From DASUFE01 sp036274675 (GTDB taxonomy: Bacteria > Pseudomonadota > Gammaproteobacteria > HTCC5015), in the NCBI GenBank assembly GCA_036274675.1, contig DASUFE010000016.1, positions 16,307 through 80,306 on the forward strand: DNA of 64,000 nucleotides, in the 5' to 3' direction. Position 1 is the stretch's first letter, and the number at the start of each line of letters is the position of its first letter. Of this stretch, positions 53,291 through 62,813 are shown in pieces. The translations under genes and the position numbers were made by a program. The notes under the pieces were generated by a model. It was not told the DNA's origin. It ran no database searches and saw nothing but the letters and a program-made list of their open reading frames with translations.

Positions 53291-54190
53291 TCAGTCGCTG
53301 GGTTCCTCAAGTATCGATTCAGCCACCGCCTTTTTCAGCGCCGGCCGATGATGCAGGATGCTGAGCGCCGAATACAGCGTATCACGCAGCTGACGTCGAT
53401 CCACGATCATGTCGATGGCGCCGTGTTGCAGCAGGAATTCGCTGCGCTGGAAGCCTTCGGGAAGTTTTTCACGCACCGTCTGCTCGATTACGCGCGGCCC
53501 GGCAAAACCGATCAACGCGTTGGGCTCGGCCACGTTCAGGTCGCCCAGCATCGCCAGGCTCGCCGAGACGCCGCCGGTCGTCGGGTCGGTCAGTACTGAT
53601 ATATAAGGTATGCCCGCTTTCGACAGCCGCGCCAGCATGGCGCTGGTCTTGGCCATCTGCATCAGCGAAAACAGGCCTTCCTGCATACGGGCTCCCCCGC
53701 TGGCGCTGAAACAGACCAGCGGAATGTGGTGCTGCAACGCAACCTGCGCGCCACGCGCAAAGCGTTCGCCGACCACGGAACCCATGGAACCGCCGATAAA
53801 GCCGAACTCAAAGGCGGCCGCGATCAGCGGCATGCCCTTGAGCTGGCCACGCATCACGATGAGGGCATCACTTTCATTGGTCTTCTTCTGAAAAATGCCG
53901 AGACGTTCCTTGTACTTCTTGGTGTCCTTGAATTTGAGGGTGTCGACCGGGGCTATTTCGGCGCCGATTTCATCGCGCTGGTCCGGGTCGAGGAAGATAT
54001 CGAGACGTTGGCGCGCATTAACTCGATGATGATGCCCGCACTTCGGGCAAACCTGCAGGTTGCGCTTCAGTTCTTCGCAATAGAGGACACTGTTGCAGTT
54101 ATCACACTTCAGCCACAGGCCTTCCGGCACCGCGCCTTTCTTATTATTCGAGCCGACCTTGGAAGGAATCAGTTTCTCAAACCAGTTCAT
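53291..54190 (-). CDS. accD: Acetyl-CoA carboxylase carboxyltransferase beta subunit
   Basis: 299 residues. The N-terminal zinc finger (LKCDNCNSVLYCEELKRNL and VCPKCGHHHRV) and the crotonase-like core (FGFIGGSMGSVVGERFARG, ALIGFAGPRVIEQTVREKLPEGFQ) are clear. With AccA it transfers carboxyl from biotin to acetyl-CoA, the first step of fatty-acid synthesis. Its ATG overlaps the trpA stop by 4 bases, so accD is coupled to the trp genes. Confidence 0.97.
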   Translation of the reverse strand: MNWFEKLIPSKVGSNNKKGAVPEGLWLKCDNCNSVLYCEELKRNLQVCPKCGHHHRVNARQRLDIFLDPDQRDEIGAEIAPVDTLKFKDTKKYKERLGIFQKKTNESDALIVMRGQLKGMPLIAAAFEFGFIGGSMGSVVGERFARGAQVALQHHIPLVCFSASGGARMQEGLFSLMQMAKTSAMLARLSKAGIPYISVLTDPTTGGVSASLAMLGDLNVAEPNALIGFAGPRVIEQTVREKLPEGFQRSEFLLQHGAIDMIVDRRQLRDTLYSALSILHHRPALKKAVAESILEEPSD

Positions 54191-55053
54191 ACGACTCCAC
54201 GATCCGTAGTTTTTCGTTTTATGCCCGTAATCTCGCCTGCCGCCCTGCTCCCCTCATCCAGACCCTTGCGCATTTCCGCCAACACTCCAGAGACGGCTTG
54301 TATCGCCGCCGCAGGATTGTCGGCCAGATCCGCGATGCGTTGCACCAGCGCACTGCCGACCACCACTGCGTCCGCGATAGCACCGACCTGACGCGCGGTA
54401 GCGGCGTTCTTGATACCGAAACCGACACCTATCGGCAACACCGTGTGTTTGCGGATATCGGCAAGTCGCGCAGCAACGCTATCGAGGTCCAGCGTGGAAG
54501 CGCCGGTCACTCCTTTGAGCGACACATAATAGACAAAACCGGAGGCCGCAGCGCAGATTTTTCTGATGCGTTCGTCGGTCGAGGTCGGAGCCAGCAGAAA
54601 GACCGGATCGATGCCGGCCTGGCGCAGATGCGGCAATACTCCGGCCGATTCTTCGGGCGGCAGGTCGACCGTAATCACGCCATCAACGCCGGCCTCGGCG
54701 GCGCTTTGAGCGAATTTCTCATAGCCCATGACTTCCACAGGATTGGCATAACCCATCAGGACCACCGGTGTATCGCGATCCTGCTTGCGGAAGTTCCGCA
54801 CCATCTCGAGCACCTGTGACAGCGAAACCTTGTGCTTCAATGCACGCTCGCAGGCGGCCTGAATAACCGGGCCGTCCGCCATCGGATCCGAGAAGGGCAC
54901 GCCCACTTCGACGATATTGGCGCCCGCCTTGACCATCGCATGCATCATCTCCACCGTCACTTCGGGATGTGGGTCACCCGCTGTAATATAGGGAATCAAC
55001 GCAGTACGGCGGGATTCGCGCAAGGCGCGGAAGGTCTGCTGCAGGCGGCTCAT
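54187..55053 (-). CDS. trpA: Tryptophan synthase alpha chain
   Basis: 288 residues. ALIPYITAGDPHPEVTVEMM, VEVGVPFSDPMADGPVIQAA (catalytic Glu and Asp) and GVIIPDLPPEE-like ITVDLPPEESAGVL are the family lines. It splits indole-3-glycerol phosphate to indole. ATGA-type 4-base overlaps join it to trpB upstream and accD downstream. The C-terminus is slightly longer than usual (KRKTTDRGVV). Confidence 0.97.
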   Translation of the reverse strand: MSRLQQTFRALRESRRTALIPYITAGDPHPEVTVEMMHAMVKAGANIVEVGVPFSDPMADGPVIQAACERALKHKVSLSQVLEMVRNFRKQDRDTPVVLMGYANPVEVMGYEKFAQSAAEAGVDGVITVDLPPEESAGVLPHLRQAGIDPVFLLAPTSTDERIRKICAAASGFVYYVSLKGVTGASTLDLDSVAARLADIRKHTVLPIGVGFGIKNAATARQVGAIADAVVVGSALVQRIADLADNPAAAIQAVSGVLAEMRKGLDEGSRAAGEITGIKRKTTDRGVV

Positions 55054-56276
55054 ACTTTTATGCCCTCCAGGCCGGCGATGGTATTGATGTCTTTGTCGCC
55101 GCGACCGGACAGGCTGACGATAATGGTCTGATCTTTCTTCATGCGTGGCGCGAGCTTGGCCGCATAGGCGATCGCATGGCTGCTTTCAAGCGCGGGTATG
55201 ATGCCTTCCGTGCGTGTCAGCAGATGAAAAGCCGCGAGCGCCTCGTCATCGGTGATGCTCACGTATTCGGCGCGACCGCTGTCTTTCAACCAGGCATGCT
55301 CGGGACCCACGCCCGGGTAATCCAATCCAGCCGACACTGAATGGGTTTCAATAATTTGTCCGTCGGAGTCTTCCAGCAAATAGGTACGGTTGCCATGCAA
55401 CACGCCGACCTTGCCCGCCGATAAAGAAGCCGCATGCCGGCCGGTCTCTATGCCCGAACCGGCCGCTTCCACGCCGTATATCTTCACCGAAGAGTCATTG
55501 AGGAAGGGATGGAACAGACCGATGGCGTTGGAGCCGCCGCCGACGCAGGCGATCAACGCATCAGGCAGGCGTTTTTCGAATTCGAGTATCTGCGCACGCG
55601 CCTCGCGGCCGATGATTGCCTGGAAATCGCGTACCAGGGCCGGATAAGGGTGCGGCCCGGCCACTGTGCCGATGATATAAAAGGTGTTGTCGACATTGGT
55701 CACCCAGTCACGCATGGCTTCGTTCAGAGCGTCTTTCAGCGTGCGAGATCCGGATTTAACCGGAACCACGGTGGCGCCGAGCAGGCGCATCCGGTAGACA
55801 TTGGGTGTCTGCCGCCTGATATCGTCCTCGCCCATATACACAACGCATTCAAATCCCAGGCGCGCCGCCACAGTGGCTGTCGCCACGCCATGCTGACCCG
55901 CGCCCGTCTCGGCGATGATGCGGGTTTTGCCCATACGCTTGGCGAGCAATGCCTGGCCGATGGTGTTATTAATTTTGTGGGCCCCGGTATGGTTGAGGTC
56001 CTCACGCTTGAGATAGATTCTGGCGCCGCCGAGCTTCTCGCTCAGCCGCTGTGCATGATAGAGGGCAGACGGACGGCCGACATAATGCGCGAGATCACGT
56101 TCCAGTTCGGTCTTGAATTCAGGGTCGTTGCGGAATTTTTCATAGGCCGCCGTCAGCTCCGTGATGGGCTGCATCAGGGTTTCAGCGACGAACTGCCCTC
56201 CGTAAACACCGAAATGGCCGGCCGCGTCGGGATAGCCAAAAAAATCGATAGGAGGTTTTTCCGCTGTGCGCTTCAT
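55050..56276 (-). CDS. trpB: Tryptophan synthase beta chain
   Basis: 408 residues from the ATG at 56276 (MKRTAEKPPIDFFGYPDAAG). PLP lysine in LNHTGAHKINNTIGQAL, GRPSALYHAQRLSEKLGGARIYLKREDLNHTG before it, and GGGSNAIGLFHPF for the phosphate. It condenses indole with serine. A frame extends 33 codons upstream into trpF, but the start chosen gives the standard TrpB N-terminus and a 4-base overlap with the trpF stop. Confidence 0.97.
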   Translation of the reverse strand: MKRTAEKPPIDFFGYPDAAGHFGVYGGQFVAETLMQPITELTAAYEKFRNDPEFKTELERDLAHYVGRPSALYHAQRLSEKLGGARIYLKREDLNHTGAHKINNTIGQALLAKRMGKTRIIAETGAGQHGVATATVAARLGFECVVYMGEDDIRRQTPNVYRMRLLGATVVPVKSGSRTLKDALNEAMRDWVTNVDNTFYIIGTVAGPHPYPALVRDFQAIIGREARAQILEFEKRLPDALIACVGGGSNAIGLFHPFLNDSSVKIYGVEAAGSGIETGRHAASLSAGKVGVLHGNRTYLLEDSDGQIIETHSVSAGLDYPGVGPEHAWLKDSGRAEYVSITDDEALAAFHLLTRTEGIIPALESSHAIAYAAKLAPRMKKDQTIIVSLSGRGDKDINTIAGLEGIKV

Positions 56277-56902
56277 GATGCTGTTCGTACCTGTTCGACA
56301 AATGCCCGCATTTTCTCGGGACTCTTTATACCTTTTTTCGATTCGACCCCGCTGCTGACGTCGACAGCATAACATCCTGTCTGACGGACCGCATGGGCGA
56401 CGTTTTCAGGATTCAATCCCCCCGCCAGGAGCAGCGGCCTATCGACGTCCGCGGGTACTTTTTTCCAGTCAAATCCTGTTCCACTGCCGCCGGCCTCGCC
56501 GGATTTGACCGCATCCAGCAGGAACCCCGCGGCCTCCGGAAAGCGCGCAATATAAGCTTTCACGTCCGGACTATCCATCATGGCGACGGATTTTATATAA
56601 CGTAACCCGAAACCCCGACAGAATTCCGCCGTCTCCGTGCCATGAAACTGCAACAGATCCAGCGGAATCTCAGCCATGACTGCCCTGACTTCCGCAGGCT
56701 GGGCATCCATAAACAGGCCCACTACGGTGACGAAAGGCGGCAAATCCCGCAATACTTCGCGAGCCCGGGCGATCGGCAGGTAACGCGGGCTTTGGCGGTA
56801 GAAAACCAGCCCGATTGCGTCCACCCCCAGCCCGGCCGCATACAAGGCGTCCTCGGGGCGGGTGATGCCGCAAATTTTGATGCGTGTCCTCTTGATAGAC
56901 AT
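56273..56902 (-). CDS. trpF: Phosphoribosylanthranilate isomerase
   Basis: 209 residues from the ATG at 56902 (MSIKRTRIKICGITRPEDAL). KICGITRPEDA (catalytic Cys), LLDAVKSGEAGGSGTGFDW and LLAGGLNPENV are the signatures; the catalytic Asp is in GVDVSSGVESKKGIKS-like AVDVSSGVES. It catalyses the Amadori step of tryptophan synthesis. A longer upstream frame exists without support. trpF-trpB-trpA run with 4-base overlaps; trpE, D and C are elsewhere. Confidence 0.96.
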   Translation of the reverse strand: MSIKRTRIKICGITRPEDALYAAGLGVDAIGLVFYRQSPRYLPIARAREVLRDLPPFVTVVGLFMDAQPAEVRAVMAEIPLDLLQFHGTETAEFCRGFGLRYIKSVAMMDSPDVKAYIARFPEAAGFLLDAVKSGEAGGSGTGFDWKKVPADVDRPLLLAGGLNPENVAHAVRQTGCYAVDVSSGVESKKGIKSPEKMRAFVEQVRTAS

Positions 56903-56959
56903 CCCGAAGCCTGTTTGCAAAAGAACGGGAATAGTAGCAAAAGTGGCCGGTATTGGCAC

Positions 56960-57739
56960 TTAACCGAAAACCGGGGCTGTTTGCGGCGCGGGAATGGCGA
57001 AATGCTGCGGATAACCTACGCCGGTCAGATAAAGACCGTTCGGGGGAGCAGTGATTCCACCCAACTCACGCCGGCGCGATTCGAGCACCTGTTGCGGCCA
57101 CTCGGGCGGCTGCTCCCCTGCCCCGACGAGCATGAGAACGCCGGCGATATTGCGTACCATATGATGCAGGAAGCCGTTGGCTCGCACATCGAGATATATC
57201 CAGTTACCGGAACGAGTGATCGTCAGCTTGTGTAAAGTCTTGACGGGGGTCTTGGCCTGGCATTCGCTGGCACGGAAGGCGGAGAAATCATGTTCGCCGA
57301 GCAGGCACTGTCCGGCTTTCTGCATAAGCCCGGCATCCAGCGGCCGATGCCACCAGGTGGCGTAACGTGCATGCACCGACGGGCGGGTAAAACGATTCAG
57401 AATTATGTAGCGATAACTGCGCCATTCAGCCTTGAACCGCGCATGAAAATCCTCACCCACCTCAAGCGCCCACAGCACGGAAATATGTGGCGGCAGATTA
57501 CTGTTGCTGCCGAGTATCCAGGCCCGGCTGTCGCGGATCGACTCGGTGTCGAAATGAGCGACCTGGGCGGTGGCATGCACGCCCGCGTCGGTACGGCCCG
57601 CGCAGACCAGTTGCACGGTGTGATCAGCCACGCGTGAGACCGCTTCCTCGAGTGTCGCCTGAACAGAAACACCGTTGCTCTGGCGCTGCCAGCCCCTATA
57701 CCAGCTGCCGTCATATTCCAGTCCGAGGGCTATACGCAT
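56960..57739 (-). CDS. truA: tRNA pseudouridine(38-40) synthase TruA
   Basis: 259 residues. GLEYDGSWYRGWQRQ near the start, the catalytic Asp in VCAGRTDAGVHATAQVAHFD, and the NGFLHHMVRNIAGVLMLVGAG core identify the enzyme. It modifies U38, 39 and 40 of many tRNA anticodon stems. It lies between fimV and trpF, as in Pseudomonas; 57 bases separate it from trpF. The 190-base gap to fimV shows no feature. Confidence 0.96.
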   Translation of the reverse strand: MRIALGLEYDGSWYRGWQRQSNGVSVQATLEEAVSRVADHTVQLVCAGRTDAGVHATAQVAHFDTESIRDSRAWILGSNSNLPPHISVLWALEVGEDFHARFKAEWRSYRYIILNRFTRPSVHARYATWWHRPLDAGLMQKAGQCLLGEHDFSAFRASECQAKTPVKTLHKLTITRSGNWIYLDVRANGFLHHMVRNIAGVLMLVGAGEQPPEWPQQVLESRRRELGGITAPPNGLYLTGVGYPQHFAIPAPQTAPVFG

Positions 57740-57929
57740 GCGATTCAGACGTTTAATCTCGAGAAGGCCTGTACTTCTGCTCCCCTAAAGTCCTTTTTGC
57801 CTTTCTCCATAGGAAGAGGATGGCCGCGACCCAACGAAAATATTAATTTTTCGAGGCGTGTCGTCGTCATTTATATAAGGGAGTCGGGTCGGGTATTGCT
57901 CTGCAGAGAAAATTCGCAGGACAGATGAT

Positions 57930-60900
57930 CTAGTTGATCTGATCCAGCAGCTCTTCCGCTTCACGCTTCTGCTTGTCGTTGCCTTCCGACAACACTTCCT
58001 CCAGCGTGCTGCTGGCGCCATCATAATCACCCATGTCCATATAGGCCTTGGCAAGATCCAATTTGGTGGAAACTTCATCTTCGGAGGCCCCACCGGAATC
58101 ACCGCTAAATGTATCGTCGCCCGCATCGATCAAAGTATCGTCGTCTTCGGGCAGATCGAATTCGGTGTCGGACGCCCCTTCCAGGCTCAGCTCCGAATCT
58201 CCGCCGCCGAGTTCAGCGATCAGATCGTCACCGGCCGATTTGGAGCTGATGCTGCCGCTGCTGCTATCGACGTCGGTGATTCCCTCGATGTTATCGATAT
58301 CGAGGCCGATATCTATCGCCATCGTGGCTTCAGATTCGCTTTCAGGAGTGCTGGACGCATTGTCCGCATCTTCCAATTCCGTTCCCAAGCCGAGCTCGTC
58401 CGCGTCGAAGTTGATATTGAGTTCCGAATCCGTCACATCTTTCGACTTGGGCATATTCAGCGAGGTTTCATCGACGATCATGGTGCTGTCATCGGCGATC
58501 ATGGTACGGTCATCCGCGATCATAGTGCTGTCATCAGCAATCATGGTTTTATCGTCGGCAATCACGGTTTTATCGAATGCGCCGCTAATATCCAGGTCCA
58601 AGGCAGTCTCAGTCGCGCCCACCTCTCCGAAATCGATATCAGGTGTCGTGGCGCCGCCGGCCTCGCCGAGATCCAGATCCGCAGTCGCGGGCTTGGCGGG
58701 CGCGAAATCCGAAGCTTTCAAGCCGGAATCGGCGGCGCCGCTGAACAGCGGATTCGAGGGCGCGATTTCCTTGCCCATTGCCACCGCCTTGTCCCAGATG
58801 CGGCCGGCACGGCCGCCGGTGGATTTGTGCAATTCAGCCGCCAGCTTTTCGAATTCATCTTTCTTACCCGCCGCAAAATAGGTTTCCAGCAGCTTGCCAC
58901 GGTAATGGGTCGCGCCCGGATTCGTCGCCAGAGCATGCTTCAACAGTTCTTCCGCCTGATCGAACAAACCATAGGCCAGATAAACGTCGGCTTCCGCCGT
59001 CGTGTCATCGGAAATTTCCTCTTCAGCGGCAGCCGGCGCGGCAGCGTTTTGGGCAGCGGATTTCACCGGGGCGGATTTGACTTTCACGGTTTCGCCCTGC
59101 TGAGGCGCCTTCTGCGGTTTAGCCTTGGACTTAACCTCTACGGCAGCTTCCTGCACCGCGCTTGCCAGGTCTTCCGCGGCAGCTTCATTTTCGACGACAT
59201 CCTCCTCTTCGGCCACGGCCTTCTTGGCGGGCTTGGGCTTTTTGGCCAACAAGGCGGCAAAAGGCGCAAAGACTTTCTTCAATCGTTCATTCAGGCTCGG
59301 GCCGGCTTTCTTAATCTTGGCCGGCTTGGCGGTGATCTTGGTGGTTTCCTGCTGTTCCGCCGGCGGAGTCTCGACCATAACCTTGGCCGGCTTGGTCTTC
59401 TTGGGTTTCCTGGCCTTGTCTTTGACCTTGCCCAACGAACGGATGAGAGTGATCACCAGGGCCAGAATGAGCAATAAGGCGCCGGCCAGTATGCCCAGCC
59501 CAGCAGGAGACGCCAGCAGATCGTCGGCCATTTTTTTATAAGCCGATGGCAGGTGCTGCGCGGCCAGGTCGCGCAAGAACCCCTGTATGGGCTGCACTAC
59601 GGCATTAAGCCGTTCTAGAAAAGACTTTCCCCCTTTCGGGGCAACCTCCGATACCGGCCTGGTTCGGGGTTTGGAGCGGGCTTTTTTGGGCTTGGAATCA
59701 GGATCGGGTGTAGTGATCGGGGGCAGTTCCTTCTCGGACAGCTTGATCGATTCGTTAAGCTTGTCTAAGTCGGCTTGGTTGGCTGTTGTATCTTGTGAAG
59801 TATTTTTGTTATCCGTGGTTGTGGTGTCAGGCTGCGGGGCAGCCCGCCTGAGATCAGGCGCAACCAGATCGGGTTTCGGGATCTCTATGGACGGCTTTTC
59901 ATTTTCCAACGCTTTCACCGTCGAACCTTTATCGGCAGCGGCAGGATCCGTTCGGGATGCGGGTTCCTCGGCCCCGGCCTGAGGTTGTTGCCTGGGAGCG
60001 GTCTGATTCTTGGCGGCCGATTCCAGTTGACGCAGGCGCTCCTGCAACTTCGCAAGCTGCTCGTCCTTCAGCGTGAGCAACCGCTGCATCTTTTCAAGCT
60101 GGTCCGTCAGGTCGTTCAGACGGGACTGTAATTCGACTTTCTGCAGACGTTCCCCTTCCAGCTGTTCGCGCGCCAGCTGTAAGTCGAGCCGGGTGGCATC
60201 GCCTTTTTCCTTACCCTCCTGGGCGCCTGAAGCACGGCCGGTGGAAGCGGCATCGCGGCCGGGAGCAAGAATCGACAGCTGTCCACTGCTAGTATCTGTG
60301 GACGCACCGGCATCGGCCTGTTGACTATCAACAGCCCGAGTATCCTGCTGTCCGCTGCTCTTGCCGGCAAGTTCGCCATGGTATTCGCGCCATAGCGCAT
60401 ATTGGCGGCGCACCTCTGCAACAGCCTCCTTATTGGAGACTTCCAGCATGGCCGCTCGCTCTGGCATGCGCAATACAAAGCCTTTTTTGACGTCGTTGAT
60501 ATTGTTGCGAATAAAGCCGTTGGGATTTTGCCGCAGAATAGCCAGCATCGCCTGCTGCACAGTCACATCGGGATTCTTATGCTGATTCGCAATTTCCCAT
60601 AAAGTGTCCCCTTCCTGTACTTTATAGGTATCCGCGCCTTCCGCAGTTTGAGCGGATTGACCGGATTCCTTTTCACGAGCCGTCCCGATGCTGGCCAGGC
60701 TGATGCCGAACTCGCTCAACAGGGCCTCGGTCCTGTCGATGTCGTATGGTATGGATTCGTCGAAGGTGAAACCGATTTCCGGCAGGGATTGCTGCTCGAG
60801 CCGTGCACTCCAGTCACCGGCTTCCGGAGCGGCACCGATATCGGTTGCAACCGGCGATCCCTGCTGCGGCATGTCTTCGGGTATTTCATCTTCAGGAAGA

Positions 60901-61592
60901 GCTCCCGCCAAAGCCTCTTCGCCCATGGGTAGTTCGGTCGCCGGCATGGACGGAATATCGGTGGCCGGAATTCCCGTCGAAGCCGGTTCTGTTACCTCAC
61001 TCAGGCCGGTTTCAGCGGCAGCACCGCCAGTCTCATCGACCATCTCAATATCCGGCAGCTCGCCCTCTTCATCCCGACTGATCAGCGCAGGTACTCCGGC
61101 TGCGTCCGTAGTAACGGTGGGTTCAGACAGGCTTTCGGCTTGCGAGCGGGCCAACTGTGCACCGGTGAATACGGGAGGATCCAGCAGTACGGTATATTCT
61201 CGGACCAAATGCCCGCGAGGCCAGTCGATATCGATCAGGAAACTCAGAAAGGGCTCGTTTACAGGATTGCCTGTGGAAACGAGTATGTATTCGGTGCCGT
61301 CAGTTTTTTTCGCAAGCTTGAATTTGATCTTGGTGAGATAGAAAGGACGCTCCACTCCCGCCTGGGCAAAGGCCTCCTCCGAAGCCAGTCGTATCAGCAT
61401 GCCGTCGGTCTCGCCCGGACGCACGGAGGTCAACAGGATTTCAGCTTCCAAAGGTGAACCCAAGGCCGAGTAGACTTCAATATCCCCCAAACTCAAGGCA
61501 TGGACCGCCGTTCCAAAGAGCAAGCTCCAGAGTCCGGCCAGCCAGATTGTGGTTCGTCTTAGCACTCCTGATACAGCCTCTCGTTTCCCCAA
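57930..61592 (-). CDS. fimV: FimV, peptidoglycan-binding and TPR polarity protein
   Basis: 1220 residues. A signal segment (LAGLWSLLFGTAVHA) precedes the conserved LSLGDIEVYSALGSPLEAEI domain. A LysM follows at about 325-380 (YKVQEGDTLWEIANQHKNPDV), then a Gln/Glu coiled coil (~465-535), a membrane helix (~715-740, ILAGALLLILALVITLI), a Lys-rich segment, TPR-like repeats, and the C-terminal FimV domain (TKLDLAKAYMDMGDYDGASSTLEEVL). In Pseudomonas FimV sets polar assembly of type IV pili and c-di-AMP/cAMP signalling. The start is a TTG at 61592; a GTG nine codons in is possible. A 21-bp repeat lies inside. Confidence 0.93.
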   Translation of the reverse strand: MGKREAVSGVLRRTTIWLAGLWSLLFGTAVHALSLGDIEVYSALGSPLEAEILLTSVRPGETDGMLIRLASEEAFAQAGVERPFYLTKIKFKLAKKTDGTEYILVSTGNPVNEPFLSFLIDIDWPRGHLVREYTVLLDPPVFTGAQLARSQAESLSEPTVTTDAAGVPALISRDEEGELPDIEMVDETGGAAAETGLSEVTEPASTGIPATDIPSMPATELPMGEEALAGALPEDEIPEDMPQQGSPVATDIGAAPEAGDWSARLEQQSLPEIGFTFDESIPYDIDRTEALLSEFGISLASIGTAREKESGQSAQTAEGADTYKVQEGDTLWEIANQHKNPDVTVQQAMLAILRQNPNGFIRNNINDVKKGFVLRMPERAAMLEVSNKEAVAEVRRQYALWREYHGELAGKSSGQQDTRAVDSQQADAGASTDTSSGQLSILAPGRDAASTGRASGAQEGKEKGDATRLDLQLAREQLEGERLQKVELQSRLNDLTDQLEKMQRLLTLKDEQLAKLQERLRQLESAAKNQTAPRQQPQAGAEEPASRTDPAAADKGSTVKALENEKPSIEIPKPDLVAPDLRRAAPQPDTTTTDNKNTSQDTTANQADLDKLNESIKLSEKELPPITTPDPDSKPKKARSKPRTRPVSEVAPKGGKSFLERLNAVVQPIQGFLRDLAAQHLPSAYKKMADDLLASPAGLGILAGALLLILALVITLIRSLGKVKDKARKPKKTKPAKVMVETPPAEQQETTKITAKPAKIKKAGPSLNERLKKVFAPFAALLAKKPKPAKKAVAEEEDVVENEAAAEDLASAVQEAAVEVKSKAKPQKAPQQGETVKVKSAPVKSAAQNAAAPAAAEEEISDDTTAEADVYLAYGLFDQAEELLKHALATNPGATHYRGKLLETYFAAGKKDEFEKLAAELHKSTGGRAGRIWDKAVAMGKEIAPSNPLFSGAADSGLKASDFAPAKPATADLDLGEAGGATTPDIDFGEVGATETALDLDISGAFDKTVIADDKTMIADDSTMIADDRTMIADDSTMIVDETSLNMPKSKDVTDSELNINFDADELGLGTELEDADNASSTPESESEATMAIDIGLDIDNIEGITDVDSSSGSISSKSAGDDLIAELGGGDSELSLEGASDTEFDLPEDDDTLIDAGDDTFSGDSGGASEDEVSTKLDLAKAYMDMGDYDGASSTLEEVLSEGNDKQKREAEELLDQIN
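58471..58575. repeat. Five 21-bp tandem repeats inside fimV
   Basis: The cytoplasmic part of FimV encodes about five copies of a 7-residue unit, ADDxTMI (KTMIADDSTMIADDRTMI and neighbours). At DNA level this is a 21-bp unit like atcatggtgctgtcatcggcg with small changes. It is likely to vary in copy number between strains. Confidence 0.75.
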
Positions 61593-61644
61593 ATTCTCCG
61601 CAAGACTTTATTATTAATTACGGCAAGATACCGATAATTTTAAG

Positions 61645-61673
61645 AATATACTTTAAAAATAAGGCTTTAACAA
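61645..61673 (-). promoter_or_regulatory. Probable sigma-70 promoter of fimV
   Basis: On the minus strand TTGTTA (61668-61673) and TATATT (61645-61650) are 17 bases apart in the AT-rich asd-fimV gap, about 53 bases upstream of the start. A good match to the consensus, unconfirmed. Confidence 0.5.
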
Positions 61674-61689
61674 TATGAATAACAAAGAG

Positions 61690-62712
61690 TTACAAATATT
61701 CTTTCAACAGGATTTCAGCGATCTGAATGCTGTTCAAAGCCGCCCCCTTACGCACGTTATCGGCCACCACCCAAAGGTTGATACCGCGTGGGTGTGAAAT
61801 ATCCTCGCGGATACGGCCCACGAACACGGGATCGGTATTGGCGGCCTCGGTCACAGCAGTGGGGTATCCGCCGTCCTTCTGCTCATCCAATACCTTGATT
61901 CCAGGAGCTTTTTTCAACAAGGCGCGGACTTCAGTCACGCCGATCTTGCGGCGGGTCTCAATATGGACGGCCTCCGAATGGCCATAGAAAACCGGCACCC
62001 GGACCGTGGTGGGATTCACCTGAATGGAGTCGTCCCCCATGATTTTCCGGGTCTCCCAGACCATCTTCATTTCTTCCTTGGTGTAGCCGTTATCCATGAA
62101 CTTATCGATCTGCGGCAGGACATTAAAGGCGATCTGCTTGGGATAGACCTGCGGTTTGACCGGCTTTGAGTTCAGCAGCTGCGCGGTCTGGCTAGCCAAC
62201 TCTTCGATAGCTTCCTTGCCGGTACCGGAAACAGACTGATAGGTCGCGACGTTAATCCGCTCGATCCCGACTGCATCATAAATCGGCTTCAGCGCCACCA
62301 GCATCTGGATGGTGGAGCAGTTGGGATTGGCGATAATGCCGCGGTTCTTGTAATCGGCGATCTTGTGAGGATTCACCTCCGGCACCACCAGCGGAATATC
62401 GTCCTCATAACGGAACTGTGAGGTGTTGTCGACCACCACGCACCCGGCAGCGGCAGCTTTCGGCGCGTATACGGCTGATACCGAGGCACCCGGAGAAAAC
62501 AGGCCGATCTGCGCCTGACCGAAATCGAACTTCGCCAGATCTTCCACAACCAGTTGCTTGTCGCCGAATTCCACCCGCTTGCCGGCGGAACGATCGCTGG
62601 CCACCGCAAACACCTTATTCACAGGGAATTTGCGTTCCGCCAGAATCGACAACATGCTTTCTCCCACCGCTCCGGTGGCGCCTACTACCGCTACATTGAC
62701 CTTTTTCAACAC
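61690..62712 (-). CDS. asd: Aspartate-semialdehyde dehydrogenase
   Basis: 340 residues from a GTG at 62712 with AGGGGTC upstream. NAD(P)-binding VAVVGATGAVGESMLSIL, catalytic Cys in IIANPNCSTIQMLVALKPI and KQIAFNVLPQIDKF are the family lines. It makes aspartate semialdehyde for lysine, threonine, methionine and diaminopimelate. Upstream leuB and downstream fimV give the Pseudomonas leuB-asd-fimV order. Confidence 0.96.
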   Translation of the reverse strand: MLKKVNVAVVGATGAVGESMLSILAERKFPVNKVFAVASDRSAGKRVEFGDKQLVVEDLAKFDFGQAQIGLFSPGASVSAVYAPKAAAAGCVVVDNTSQFRYEDDIPLVVPEVNPHKIADYKNRGIIANPNCSTIQMLVALKPIYDAVGIERINVATYQSVSGTGKEAIEELASQTAQLLNSKPVKPQVYPKQIAFNVLPQIDKFMDNGYTKEEMKMVWETRKIMGDDSIQVNPTTVRVPVFYGHSEAVHIETRRKIGVTEVRALLKKAPGIKVLDEQKDGGYPTAVTEAANTDPVFVGRIREDISHPRGINLWVVADNVRKGAALNSIQIAEILLKEYL

Positions 62713-62813
62713 TTTCCGACCCCTGTTAAAACATACAAGCCGTGGCGCAGGGCACCACGGCTTTCAGATTGAACGACATTATAAACGAACAGCCATCGGA
62801 TGTTAGGGATTCC

